Positions 12,488-20,448 of a stretch of 32,776 bases of DNA are shown here, piece by piece. The notes beneath the pieces are model-generated. The model was given only the letters and a program-made list of their open reading frames with translations. It was not told where the DNA came from and ran no database searches. The position numbers and the translations under genes are program-made. Each line of letters opens with the position of its first letter. The stretch's first letter is position 1. The stretch is from positions 1-32,776 of the forward strand of contig JAKSPN010000006.1 in the NCBI GenBank assembly GCA_024404755.1, written 5' to 3'. The DNA is from Clostridia bacterium. GTDB lineage: Bacteria; Bacillota; Clostridia; Oscillospirales; Acutalibacteraceae.

Positions 12488-13120
12488 TTGTCTGCTTTAC
12501 GAAAACAAGATATCGCCGCCGTACGCGAGCGCGATGCCGCCGCCCGTTCGAACGTGGAAGTGGCGCTGCTTTATAACGGTGTCAAAGCCGTGCGCGCCCA
12601 CCGCCGCGCCAACTGGTGTCAGCGGCACAAACTGTTCTTTTTGGCGCGCGCCATCTCCCAGCGTTGCGTGCGCCGCACCGGCATTGAAATCCACCCCGCC
12701 GCCACCATCGGCGAAGGGCTGTTTATCGACCACGGTGTGGGCGTTGTCATCGGCGAAACCACCGAAATCGGCAACAACTGCACCTTGTATCAAGGCGTTA
12801 CCCTCGGCGGTACCGGTAAAGAACACGGCAAACGCCACCCCACCCTCGGCAACAACGTGATGGTGGGTGCAGGCGCGAAAGTGCTCGGCCCGATTACCAT
12901 CGGCGACAACGCCCGTATCGCCGCCGGCGCGGTGGTACTCGAAGACATCCCTGCCGACAGTACGGCGGTCGGCGTGCCCGCCCGTGTGGTGCGTATCGGC
13001 GGCAAGCGGGTGCAGGATTTGGACCAAATCCACATCCCCGACCCCGTGTCGCAGGAACTGTGCCGTCTGGAAGCGAAAATCAGTCAGTTGGAAAAGAAAT
13101 TGGAGGAACAAGCCAAATGA
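12488..13120 (+). CDS. cysE: Serine O-acetyltransferase
   Basis: CysE transfers acetyl from acetyl-CoA to serine, giving O-acetylserine, the carbon skeleton for cysteine. The protein is 210 residues. A left-handed beta-helix of hexapeptide repeats runs from about 66 to 170 (IHPAATIGEGLFIDHGVGVV, then GVTLGGTGKEHGKRHPTLG), with the D81-H82 pair and the H113/H117 region expected in the active site. The last 25 residues form a probable coiled coil. The start is TTG at 12488-12490, 7 bases after AAAGGAGG; the frame is open much further upstream but that part is T-box RNA and has no Shine-Dalgarno. The short N terminus resembles the Bacillus-type enzyme. Its last bases overlap cysS by ATGA. Confidence 0.95.
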   Translation: MSALRKQDIAAVRERDAAARSNVEVALLYNGVKAVRAHRRANWCQRHKLFFLARAISQRCVRRTGIEIHPAATIGEGLFIDHGVGVVIGETTEIGNNCTLYQGVTLGGTGKEHGKRHPTLGNNVMVGAGAKVLGPITIGDNARIAAGAVVLEDIPADSTAVGVPARVVRIGGKRVQDLDQIHIPDPVSQELCRLEAKISQLEKKLEEQAK

Positions 13121-14517
13121 GCAACTTACAATTATACAGTTCGATTTCCCACGAAAAAGAAACCTTTACCACCTACGAGCCGGGTAAATGCGGGATGTAC
13201 ACCTGCGGCCCGACGGTGTATCACTATGCCCACATCGGCAACCTGCGCACCTATATGATGGAGGACGTGCTGGAAAAATACCTGCGCTACGCCGGCTACG
13301 ACGTGAAGCGCGTGATGAACATCACCGACGTCGGTCACCTGTCGAGCGATGCGGATACCGGCGAGGATAAAATGCTTAAAGGCGCCCGCCGCGAGCACAA
13401 AACCGTCATGGAAATCGCCAAATTCTATACCGATGCGTTCTTTGACGACTGCCAAAAACTCAACATCAAACGCCCCGACGTGGTCGAGCCCGCCACCGGT
13501 TGCGTGCCGGAATTTATCCACATCATCGAAACGCTGATTGAAAAGGGCTACGGCTATCTCGCGGGCGGCAACGTCTATTTCGACACCTCTAAGCTCGACA
13601 ACTACAACGTCTTTACGAAGCAGGAGAGCGACGAAATGGCGGTCGGCGTGCGCGAGGGCGTGGACGAAGACGAAAACAAACGCAACAAGTCGGACTTCGT
13701 GTTGTGGTTTACAAAATCCAAGTTCGACGACCAAGAACTCAAATGGGACAGCCCGTGGGGCCTCGGTTATCCCGGTTGGCACATCGAGTGCTCCGGCATC
13801 AGTCTAAAACACTTAGGCGAGCACCTCGACCTGCATTGCGGCGGTATTGACAACGTCTTCCCCCACCATACCAACGAAATCGCCCAAAGCGAGGCGTATC
13901 TCGGTCACCCGTGGTGCAAACAATGGTTCCACGTGCTTCACCTCAACACGACAAGCGGCAAAATGAGCAAATCCAAAGGCGAATTTTTGACCGTCTCCCT
14001 GCTCGAAGAAAAGGGCTACGCGCCCCTTGCTTACCGTTTCTTCTGCCTGCAATCCCACTACCGCAAATCCCTCGTTTTCTCGTGGGAGGGGCTGGACAAC
14101 GCGCAAAAAGCGTATTTGAAACTCCGCGGTCGCACCTCCGCGCTCAAAGACGAAGGCGACGTGGATGCGGAAAAACTCGCGCCGTTCAAAGCGGCGTTCT
14201 GCGAAGCGATGGATAACGACTTGAGCACCTCGCTCGCGCTTACCAGCGTGTACGACGTGATGAAAGCCGACCTTTCGGATGCCGAAAAACGCGCGCTTAT
14301 CGCGGATTTCGACTCCGTTTTGTCCCTCGACCTGCTCACCCCCGTCGCGGCGCAAAAAAGCGACGACGATGCGGAAATCGACGCGCTTGTCGCCGCCCGT
14401 CAGCAGGCGCGCGCCGACAAAAACTGGGCGGAAGCCGACCGCATCCGCGACGAACTCGCCGCCCGCGGCATCGTCGTAAAAGACACGGCGAACGGCGCGG
14501 AATGGAGTCGCGCCTGA
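13117..14517 (+). CDS. cysS: Cysteinyl-tRNA synthetase
   Basis: CysS attaches cysteine to tRNA-Cys using ATP; it is a class I synthetase. The protein is 466 residues, normal for the family. The HIGH motif appears as HIGN (39-42), usual in this enzyme, and the KMSKS loop is at 282-286. The cysteine-binding zinc site is C30, C224, H249 and E253 (TCGPTVY, IECSGIS, PHHTNEIAQSE). The C-terminal helical region ends in the DALVAARQQARADKNWAEAD helix typical of CysRS. The ATG overlaps the cysE stop codon, giving translational coupling, with GGAGG inside the end of cysE. Joint control of cysE and cysS by a cysteine T-box is also known from Bacillus. Confidence 0.97.
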   Translation: MSNLQLYSSISHEKETFTTYEPGKCGMYTCGPTVYHYAHIGNLRTYMMEDVLEKYLRYAGYDVKRVMNITDVGHLSSDADTGEDKMLKGARREHKTVMEIAKFYTDAFFDDCQKLNIKRPDVVEPATGCVPEFIHIIETLIEKGYGYLAGGNVYFDTSKLDNYNVFTKQESDEMAVGVREGVDEDENKRNKSDFVLWFTKSKFDDQELKWDSPWGLGYPGWHIECSGISLKHLGEHLDLHCGGIDNVFPHHTNEIAQSEAYLGHPWCKQWFHVLHLNTTSGKMSKSKGEFLTVSLLEEKGYAPLAYRFFCLQSHYRKSLVFSWEGLDNAQKAYLKLRGRTSALKDEGDVDAEKLAPFKAAFCEAMDNDLSTSLALTSVYDVMKADLSDAEKRALIADFDSVLSLDLLTPVAAQKSDDDAEIDALVAARQQARADKNWAEADRIRDELAARGIVVKDTANGAEWSRA

Positions 14518-14532
14518 CCGTTTTATAAGGAC

Positions 14533-15060
14533 GTGAAGACCTTGATTTCTTTCAAAAAACAACTGATTGCCCAACTCGCCGCCGCCGGTGCGCTCGCGCT
14601 TGCCGTGTGGCTCGGGTGCGAGATGCGCGCGCCTTACCGCGACGTGGCGACCGCCCTGCTCGTAACGTTTCTCGTCGCGGGGTGTATGGTCGGTTGCGGC
14701 CTTTTCGCGCGGTTACAGAAAACCGACGAGATGAAGCCGTTTCGCTCCGACTGCCGGATGTTTATCTTCACGGGGCTGGGCGTTCTTATCGCCGTTTTGG
14801 GCGTATTTCTCATGTTTGCCGGTGTGCGCGACATCTTGGACGAAAGCGGGCGTGAAGCCGCCAACTGGATGATTTTGGTGCTGTCAATGTTCCCGCTTCC
14901 GTTTCTCACCCGCGCCGCCGCCTGCTCGCTCTTTTCGCAGGACGACAACAAAACCCGCCGCACCGTGATGCGCGTAATCACCGCGGCGTTGTGGCTCGCG
15001 GCGGTCGTGCTGACCGTGTGCGGACTGCTGTTCGGGCTGATTCCGGCGGTGGGCGTATGA
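14533..15060 (+). CDS. Unknown multi-pass membrane protein in the cys operon
   Basis: I do not recognise this 175-residue protein. It has about five hydrophobic spans near residues 9-28, 39-60, 75-98, 110-132 and 145-172, with short polar links (LQKTDEMKPFRSD, SGREAANW, SQDDNKTRRT). No catalytic motif is visible. The start is uncertain: GTG at 14533 has AAGG only 2 bases away, while the in-frame TTG at 14542 has it 11 bases away; the choice changes three residues. It begins 15 bases after cysS and its stop overlaps the next start by ATGA, so it is translated with the radical SAM gene and probably shares the cysteine T-box control. A partner role for the radical SAM protein is possible but unsupported. 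Confidence 0.75.
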   Translation: MKTLISFKKQLIAQLAAAGALALAVWLGCEMRAPYRDVATALLVTFLVAGCMVGCGLFARLQKTDEMKPFRSDCRMFIFTGLGVLIAVLGVFLMFAGVRDILDESGREAANWMILVLSMFPLPFLTRAAACSLFSQDDNKTRRTVMRVITAALWLAAVVLTVCGLLFGLIPAVGV

Positions 15061-15950
15061 GTGCTTGTACGCTTTGCCCGCGCCGTTGCGACGTTTCCCG
15101 CCCCGCCCGCACAGATACGCCGGTTGTCGGCTCGGTCTGCGGTATGGGCAGCGATGCGGTCGTCGCCCGCGCGGCACTCCACTTTTGGGAAGAGCCGTGT
15201 TTGAGCGGCAAAAACGGCTCGGGAACGGTATTTTTCTCCGGCTGCCCTCTGCGGTGCGTTTTTTGCCAAAACCGCAAAATAAGCGCCGAGCGCTTCGGCA
15301 AAGCCCTCTCTCCCGCCGAGCTGCGCGCGGTGTTCGATAACCTCATCGCGCAGGGCGCGCACAACCTAAACCTCGTCACCCCCACCCACTTCGTTCCCGC
15401 GATTTTGGAAGCGCTCGGTGACGGCGTGCCCGTTCCCGTGGTATACAACACCGGCGGCTACGAAACGGTCGAGACCCTGCGGCTTCTCGACGGTCACGTA
15501 GACGTGTATCTTCCCGATATGAAATACCGCGACGGCGAGATGGCGGCGCGCTATTCCAAAGCGCCCGACTACCCCGAAATCGCCGCCGAAGCAATTAAAG
15601 AAATGTTCCGCCAAGTCGGGCCCGTGCAGTTCGACGAGCACGGAATGCTCAAAAAAGGCGTGATTATCCGTCACCTCATTCTCCCCGGCGGGCTTGCAAA
15701 CACCAAAGCGGTCATCGACTGGGTCGCCGACACGTTCCCGAAAGGCGCGGTGCTGTTCTCGCTTATGAGCCAGTACACGCCCGTGTCTCTCCCCGACGGC
15801 TATCCCGAGATAAACCGCCGCCTCACCACCCGCGAATGTACCCGCGCCGAGGAATATCTGCAAATGCGCGGCATTGAAGCGGGATTTGTGCAAGAGCGCA
15901 GTTCCGCCAAAGAGGACTATATCCCCCCGTTCGATTTAACGGGGCTATAA
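15057..15950 (+). CDS. Radical SAM protein, PflX/PflA-like
   Basis: The 297-residue protein resembles the PflX group (COG1313), radical SAM proteins related to pyruvate formate-lyase activases whose substrates are not established. The cluster motif C-x3-C-x2-C is at C63, C67 and C70 (SGCPLRCVFCQN). A second cysteine motif at the N terminus, CTLCPRRC (C4, C7, C11), is typical of this group. The core continues with LNLVTPTHFVPAILEAL and VVYNTGGYE, then DVYLPDMKY. The ATG at 15057 overlaps the stop of the preceding gene (ATGA); an upstream open frame lies over that gene and is not used. It is the last gene before a strong terminator. No glycyl radical enzyme gene is seen nearby, so an activase role for pyruvate formate-lyase is not supported here. 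Confidence 0.88.
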   Translation: MSACTLCPRRCDVSRPARTDTPVVGSVCGMGSDAVVARAALHFWEEPCLSGKNGSGTVFFSGCPLRCVFCQNRKISAERFGKALSPAELRAVFDNLIAQGAHNLNLVTPTHFVPAILEALGDGVPVPVVYNTGGYETVETLRLLDGHVDVYLPDMKYRDGEMAARYSKAPDYPEIAAEAIKEMFRQVGPVQFDEHGMLKKGVIIRHLILPGGLANTKAVIDWVADTFPKGAVLFSLMSQYTPVSLPDGYPEINRRLTTRECTRAEEYLQMRGIEAGFVQERSSAKEDYIPPFDLTGL

Positions 15951-15956
15951 AACGCG

Positions 15957-15993
15957 AAAAAAGCGGTGTGCAAAGCACACCGCTTTTCGTTTT
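15957..15993. terminator. Bidirectional intrinsic terminator
   Basis: GCGGTGTGC (15963-15971), loop AAA, GCACACCGC (15975-15983), flanked by A-run and TTTTCGTTTT. It can end the plus-strand cys operon and the minus-strand small gene that converge here. Confidence 0.9.
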
Positions 15994-16000
15994 GCCGCGT

Positions 16001-16138
16001 TTAGCCGCAGCAGTTGCCGGCAGGGCTGCCGCAGGAGTTGCAACCGCAACCGCAATCGTCATCCATCAGCAACATCACGATGATGAAGAACAGGATCCAC
16101 GTGCAATCGTTGCCGCAGAAAAGGTTTTTAAGACACAT
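16001..16138 (-). CDS. 45-residue cysteine-rich membrane peptide
   Basis: This small gene encodes MCLKNLFCGNDCTW, a hydrophobic span (ILFFIIVMLLM, residues 15-25), three aspartates, then a tail with repeated CG units (CGCGCNSCG and NCCG). Nine of 45 residues are cysteine. The ATG at 16136-16138 follows AAAGGAGG by about 10 bases, and a terminator comes right after the stop, so it looks like a real monocistronic gene although it is short. I recognise no named family; similar short peptides with a hydrophobic span and a CG-rich tail seem common in Clostridia. It could bind metal or serve in the spore coat, but neither is shown. A longer open frame in the same register runs upstream without a Shine-Dalgarno. 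Confidence 0.65.
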   Translation of the reverse strand: MCLKNLFCGNDCTWILFFIIVMLLMDDDCGCGCNSCGSPAGNCCG

Positions 16139-16233
16139 ACGCCCATATCCTCCTTTCTCCGAATGACAAGGCGAGCGTTCGACCGCGCGGCAAGCCGTCC
16201 CCGACGACCGTTTCCCCTCGCCTTTGTTATTCC

Positions 16234-16263
16234 ATCCTATGCGGTGGAGAAAAGTTGGTGCAA
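16234..16263 (-). promoter_or_regulatory. Candidate promoter of the small Cys-rich gene (sigma-K-like)
   Basis: On the minus strand CATAGGAT (16234-16241) fits the sigma-K/-E type -10 pattern CATAnnnT, with an AC 16 bases upstream as in sigma-K promoters of Bacillus. A weaker sigma-A reading is TTGCAC, 18 bases, TAGGAT. The leader would be about 90 bases. The pattern is short and could be chance. Confidence 0.3.
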
Positions 16264-16300
16264 AACAAAAAACACCCTCCCTAAATCGGGAGGGTGTTTT
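16264..16300 (-). terminator. Terminator after the ior-paaK-ACT genes
   Basis: Arms 16269-16281 and 16288-16300 (AAAACACCCTCCC and its complement) with a 6-base loop; on the minus strand the hairpin is followed by TTTTTTGTTTTG. It lies 13 bases after the ACT gene stop. Confidence 0.9.
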
Positions 16301-16313
16301 ACGTATTTCTTTT

Positions 16314-16721
16314 TTACACCGCGAAGCCGGCGTTTTTGAGGATTTCGGTGGCTTTTTCGTTGTCACCCACGCGCAGTACGAGCGCCGCGCTGTCCGCGCC
16401 GCGACCGGCGGCGTAGGCATAGGTATACTCGATACCGATGCCGTTGTCGGCGAGCAAGCGCACCACCTTGGCAAACACGCCCGGTTGGTTATCCATCTTC
16501 ACGCCGAGGACTTTGGTCACTTTCACGATGCGGTCGTTGTCGCGCAGGACTTTCACCGCTTTTTCGGTGTCGTCCACCACGATACGCAAAATACCGAAAT
16601 CGGTGGTATCCGCAATCGAGAGCGCGAGGATGTCCACCTCCGCATCCGCAAGCAATTCGGTGACGGCGGCGAGCCGTCCCTCTTGGTTTTCTACGAAAAC
16701 AGAAACTTGGTCAATTAACAT
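16314..16721 (-). CDS. Tandem ACT-domain protein
   Basis: The 135-residue protein is made of two ACT domains, small folds that bind amino acids and regulate partners. The first starts LIDQVSVFVENQEGRLAAVT and the second MDNQPGVFAKVVRLLADNGI at about residue 76. No enzyme domain is attached. It follows paaK and overlaps it by 7 bases; its AAGGAGA Shine-Dalgarno is inside the paaK coding end, so translation is coupled. Genes of this type often sit beside phenylacetate-CoA ligase and indolepyruvate oxidoreductase genes in anaerobes and archaea. A sensing role for an aromatic amino acid is a fair inference from the neighbours, but the ligand is unknown. Confidence 0.88.
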   Translation of the reverse strand: MLIDQVSVFVENQEGRLAAVTELLADAEVDILALSIADTTDFGILRIVVDDTEKAVKVLRDNDRIVKVTKVLGVKMDNQPGVFAKVVRLLADNGIGIEYTYAYAAGRGADSAALVLRVGDNEKATEILKNAGFAV

Positions 16722-18028
16722 TTTCCCGTCTCCTTTCGTTTGTCAATCACGCGTTTTGCCTTGCCCTCCGAGCGTTTGAGCGTGTGCGGCGGCGCAAGCA
16801 CCACGTGCACACCGATGCCGAGCGTGGATTTGAGCGCCTCAGTAAGCGTGCGCTCGTATTTGGCGATGCCGGACACGGTATCGGAGAACATATCCTCGGT
16901 CATTTCCACGCGCAGGTCGAACGTGTCGGTGTTGTTGACACGGTCCACGATAATCTCGTAGTTCGGCGAGTAACCGAGTTTTAAGAGCACCGTTTCAATC
17001 TGCGACGGGAACACGTTGACACCGCGGATAATGAGCATATCGTCGGTGCGGCCCATCGGCTTGCTCATCTTCACGAACGTGCGCCCGCAGGAACAGGCTT
17101 CGTGGGAGAGAACGCCGATGTCGCGGGTGCGGAAGCGCACCAGCGGAAACGCCTCTTTCGTAAGGCAGGTGAACACAAGTTCACCCTGCTGACCGTCCGG
17201 CACGGGCTGTTCCGTTTCGGGGTCGATGCATTCGATGATGAAATGGTCTTCGTTGACGTGAAGGCCGTTTTGTTCCGAGCAACCGAACGCCACGCCGGGA
17301 CCCATAATCTCGGTTAAACCGTACACGTCGAACGCTTTGATGCCGAGCTTTTGTTCGAGCGAGTCGCACATTTCTTTTGTCCACGGCTCGGCGCCGAAAA
17401 TGCCGCCGCGGAGTTTGATTTCCTCTTTCGGAACGCCCATTTTTTCGATGGTTTCCGCGAGGTACATCGCATAAGACGGCGTGCAGCAAAGGAACGTGCA
17501 TCCGAAGTCGTGCATAATGGTAATCTGCCGTTCGGTGTTGCCGGACGAAACCGGAACCACCGTCGCACCGATGCGCTCGGCACCGCCGTGGATGCCGAAG
17601 CCGCCGGTAAACAGACCGTAGCCGTAGGACACGTGGATAATATCGTCTTTTCCCGCGCCCGCGGCGGTCAGTTGGCGCGCGCAGATATCCGACCACGTTT
17701 CGAGGTCGTTTTTCGTGTAGCCGACGACGATTTGCTTGCCGGTCGTGCCGGAAGACGCGTGCAGGCGCACCACGTCTTTAAGCGGCACGGCAAAAAGCCC
17801 ATAGGGATAGGTGTCGCGTAGGTCTTGTTTGCTGGTCAGCGGCAGTTTGCCGAGGTCGGCGATGGAGTGGATATCCTCCGGTTTCACACCGGCGTTATCC
17901 ATGCGCTCGCGGTACAGCGGCACGTTGTCGTATACCCGTTTGACGAGCGCCACCAAGCGTTCGCTTTGGATTTTCGTGAGCGTTTCGCGCGAGGCGGTTT
18001 CCATTTCCGGCTGCCAATATCTCTCCAT
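16715..18028 (-). CDS. paaK: Phenylacetate-CoA ligase family enzyme
   Basis: PaaK-type ligases activate aryl acids such as phenylacetate to CoA thioesters with ATP, releasing AMP and pyrophosphate. The protein is 437 residues, the family length. The ATP loop SSGTTGK is at 92-98, YGLTE at 236-240, the RTRDIG region near 300-305, and GRTDDMLIIRGVNVFPSQIE at 326-345, a PaaK hallmark. The ATG has AAAGGGG upstream, with GGGG able to pair with CCCC just before the start codon. It is 36 bases after iorB. Together with IorAB it can interconvert aryl-2-oxo acids, aryl-acyl-CoA and aryl acids; the direction depends on conditions. It belongs to a different ligase branch from the enzyme at 22047-23684. 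Exact substrate not shown. Confidence 0.9.
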   Translation of the reverse strand: MERYWQPEMETASRETLTKIQSERLVALVKRVYDNVPLYRERMDNAGVKPEDIHSIADLGKLPLTSKQDLRDTYPYGLFAVPLKDVVRLHASSGTTGKQIVVGYTKNDLETWSDICARQLTAAGAGKDDIIHVSYGYGLFTGGFGIHGGAERIGATVVPVSSGNTERQITIMHDFGCTFLCCTPSYAMYLAETIEKMGVPKEEIKLRGGIFGAEPWTKEMCDSLEQKLGIKAFDVYGLTEIMGPGVAFGCSEQNGLHVNEDHFIIECIDPETEQPVPDGQQGELVFTCLTKEAFPLVRFRTRDIGVLSHEACSCGRTFVKMSKPMGRTDDMLIIRGVNVFPSQIETVLLKLGYSPNYEIIVDRVNNTDTFDLRVEMTEDMFSDTVSGIAKYERTLTEALKSTLGIGVHVVLAPPHTLKRSEGKAKRVIDKRKETGKC

Positions 18029-18064
18029 GGGGGCACATCCCCTTTCTCTTGGTTTCGGTAGCGT

Positions 18065-18640
18065 TTATTCGGCGGAATAGCCGAGTTCGAACGCCTTTTT
18101 ATTCATCTCGACAAATTTCTCCGCCACGGATTTTTCGATAGCGGCAATCCATTTGTCTTTCGGGATATCAAAATATTTCGCAAGGCGGCCCATCAGCACG
18201 ATGTTGACCGCTTTGGACGAGCCCGCCTGCTCCGCAAGCGACAGCGCATCCATCGCATCCACGTGGATACCCTTGGCGGTCATCTCGTCGAGAATCGCCG
18301 ACGGGTACACCGTAGCGCCCACGATAACCGGCATCGGTGCGATTTCTTGGGTGTTGACAATCACCGTGCCGCCCTCTTTAAGGCAGGAGGCATAGCGCGC
18401 CGCTTCGAGTTTTTCAAACGACACGATAAAATCGGCCTCACCTTCGGTGATGACCGGCGAATACACCTTGTCGCCGAAGCGCACGTAGGTGACCACCGAG
18501 CCGCCGCGCTGGCTCATACCGTGGACTTCCGACACTTTCACATCGTAGCCCTCGTCACACAGCAGTTTGCCGAGGAGTTTCGAAGCGAGAAGCGAACCCT
18601 GGCCGCCCACGCCCACAATCATAACGCTTGTCGTTTTCAT
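18065..18640 (-). CDS. iorB: Indolepyruvate:ferredoxin oxidoreductase, beta subunit
   Basis: IorB is the small (gamma-domain type) subunit of the oxygen-sensitive enzyme that interconverts aryl-2-oxo acids plus CoA with aryl-acyl-CoA, CO2 and reduced ferredoxin. The protein is 191 residues, typical. It starts MKTTSVMIVGVGGQGSLLAS and shows the conserved EVHGMSQRGGSVVTYVRFG segment around 39-57. The start is an ATG 2 bases after the iorA stop, with its Shine-Dalgarno (GGAGG) inside the end of iorA. The pairing with iorA is decisive for the call. Substrate preference among indole-, phenyl- and hydroxyphenylpyruvate cannot be read from the sequence. Confidence 0.95.
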   Translation of the reverse strand: MKTTSVMIVGVGGQGSLLASKLLGKLLCDEGYDVKVSEVHGMSQRGGSVVTYVRFGDKVYSPVITEGEADFIVSFEKLEAARYASCLKEGGTVIVNTQEIAPMPVIVGATVYPSAILDEMTAKGIHVDAMDALSLAEQAGSSKAVNIVLMGRLAKYFDIPKDKWIAAIEKSVAEKFVEMNKKAFELGYSAE

Positions 18641-18642
18641 GT

Positions 18643-20367
18643 TCAGCCCTCCTCAATCGCGTCAAGGCGGCACATCTGCTCGCAGACGTGACAGCCGACA
18701 CACAGCGTATCGTCGATTTGCGCCTTGCCGTCCACAATGCGGATGGCGGGGCAACCGAGTTTCATACAGCTCTTGCAGCCGACGCACTTGTCGGTGTTGA
18801 CTTTGACCGGCTTGTCGTGCTTCACGTGTTTGAGAAGCACGCACGGACGGCGGCTGATGATGACCGACGGGGCATCCACCGCCAATTCCTCTTTGACAAC
18901 CGCTTCGCACGCCGCCAAATCGTACGGGTCAACCACGCGGACTCTGTCAATGCCGAGAGCTTTACAGAGGGCTTCCAGGTTGACCGCCGCCGCCGGCTCA
19001 CCGCGCAGGTTAAAGCCGGTGGTCGGGTTTTGCTGGTGACCGGTCATACCGGTAATGGAGTTGTCAAGAATAATCACGGTAGAGGCCGTGTTGTTGTAAG
19101 CGATGTTCACAAGACCGGTCATACCGGAATGCATAAAGGTGGAATCGCCGATGACCGCCACGGTTTTGTCCGAAGCGCCCGCGGCTTTGTTAAAGCCGTG
19201 AAGCCCCGAAACCGAAGCGCCCATGCACAGCGTGGTGTCAATCGCGGCAAGCGGTTGCTGCGCGCCGAGCGTGTAGCAGCCGATGTCACCCATCACGGTG
19301 AGTTTGAGTTTCGACAGCGTATAGAACATACCGCGGTGCGGGCAACCCGCGCACATCATCGGCGGGCGCACCGGCACGTCGGTGTCGAGCGTAACCGTTT
19401 TCGGCAGGTCTTTGCCAAACGCTTTCGCCACGGTTTCCTGCGAAAATTCGCCGATCATCGAGAACAGGTTTTTGCCCTCAGCGTCAAGGCCGAGCGCTTT
19501 ACAGTGGTTTTCGATGATGGGATCGAGTTCTTCCACCACGATAAGGCGTTTCACCTTTTTGGCGAAGTTTTTAATGCGCTCTACCGGCAACGGATTGACC
19601 ATGCCGAGTTTCAAAACGCTCACTTCGTCCCCCAGCACCTCTTTGACGTACTGGTAGGACGTGCCGGTGGTGATGATACCGATATCGGTACCGCCCCACT
19701 CCTCGCGGTTCAAATCGCAGGTTTCGGCAAACGCGGTCAAATCCGCGGTGCGCTGTTCCACGATGGGATGGCGTTTTTTCGCCATCGCCGGCATCATAAT
19801 GTATTTAGCGGCATCCTTTTCATACGGTTTGCCGACGTATTCTTGGCGCTCGCCCGGCTCCACCAAGCTTTGGGAGTGCGCGATACGGGTACACATACGT
19901 AAAAGCACCGGCGTGTCGAATTTTTCGGACAACTCGAACGCTTTTTTGGCAAAGTCACGGCTCTCCGCCGCATCCGCGGGCTCGAGCATCGGCACTTTGG
20001 AAGCAATCGCGTGGTGGCGGGAATCCTGCTCGTTTTGGGAGGAGTGCATCGCGGGGTCATCCGCCACACACACCACAAGACCCGCGTTGACACCGGTGTA
20101 CGACATAGTGTACAGCGGGTCGGCGGCGACGTTCAAGCCCACGTGCTTCATACAGCAAACGGAGCGCACCCCGCCGAGCGACGCGCCGAACGCGACTTCC
20201 ATCGCGACTTTCTCGTTGGGCGCCCACTCGCAGTAGATTTCCGGATATTTGGCGGCGGTTTCGGTGATTTCCGTAGACGGAGTTCCCGGGTAACTGGAAA
20301 TGAGCCCGCAGCCCGCTTCGTACAACCCGCGGGAGACCGCGGCGTTGCCGATCATCAGTTGTTTCAT
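18643..20367 (-). CDS. iorA: Indolepyruvate:ferredoxin oxidoreductase, alpha subunit
   Basis: IorA carries the thiamine diphosphate site and the iron-sulfur clusters. The protein is 574 residues. The N-terminal part (MKQLMIGNAAVSRGL, SYPGTPSTEI) is the pyrimidine-binding type domain; the TPP-binding domain contains MCAGCPHRGM and VIGDSTFMHSG. The C-terminal ferredoxin domain has CVGCKSCMKLGC (528-539) and CVGCHVCEQMC (556-566); the first cluster motif has a slightly altered spacing typical of IorA. I chose the ATG at 20365-20367, about 10 bases after AGGA; the GTG three codons earlier almost touches AGGA. A promoter lies in the 97-base gap behind the symporter gene. The next gene iorB follows after 2 bases. 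Confidence 0.95.
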   Translation of the reverse strand: MKQLMIGNAAVSRGLYEAGCGLISSYPGTPSTEITETAAKYPEIYCEWAPNEKVAMEVAFGASLGGVRSVCCMKHVGLNVAADPLYTMSYTGVNAGLVVCVADDPAMHSSQNEQDSRHHAIASKVPMLEPADAAESRDFAKKAFELSEKFDTPVLLRMCTRIAHSQSLVEPGERQEYVGKPYEKDAAKYIMMPAMAKKRHPIVEQRTADLTAFAETCDLNREEWGGTDIGIITTGTSYQYVKEVLGDEVSVLKLGMVNPLPVERIKNFAKKVKRLIVVEELDPIIENHCKALGLDAEGKNLFSMIGEFSQETVAKAFGKDLPKTVTLDTDVPVRPPMMCAGCPHRGMFYTLSKLKLTVMGDIGCYTLGAQQPLAAIDTTLCMGASVSGLHGFNKAAGASDKTVAVIGDSTFMHSGMTGLVNIAYNNTASTVIILDNSITGMTGHQQNPTTGFNLRGEPAAAVNLEALCKALGIDRVRVVDPYDLAACEAVVKEELAVDAPSVIISRRPCVLLKHVKHDKPVKVNTDKCVGCKSCMKLGCPAIRIVDGKAQIDDTLCVGCHVCEQMCRLDAIEEG

Positions 20368-20419
20368 ATTCGTCACATCCTAAAAACAAAATACAAGACA
20401 AATTTCGACCTTACCGTTC

Positions 20420-20448
20420 ATTGTAGCACAAACGAGCCCGCTGTGCAA
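20420..20448 (-). promoter_or_regulatory. Sigma-A promoter before iorA
   Basis: TTGCAC (20443-20448), 17 bases, TACAAT (20420-20425), with TGC immediately upstream of the -10 box. The start falls near 20413, about 46 bases before iorA. No U-run terminator is present between the symporter and this promoter; only a 7-bp hairpin overlaps the symporter stop codon. Confidence 0.8.

Noticed and set aside
15057-15950. Pyruvate formate-lyase activating enzyme (pflA)
   Set aside because: The N-terminal CTLCPRRC motif and the core sequence fit the PflX group, and no glycyl radical enzyme gene is nearby.
16715-20367. Plain catabolic reading of iorAB-paaK as aromatic amino acid fermentation
   Set aside because: Not excluded biochemically, but the upstream tyrosine T-box would induce the read-through transcript on tyrosine starvation, which is the wrong sign for breakdown. 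It remains the main alternative if the internal promoter dominates.
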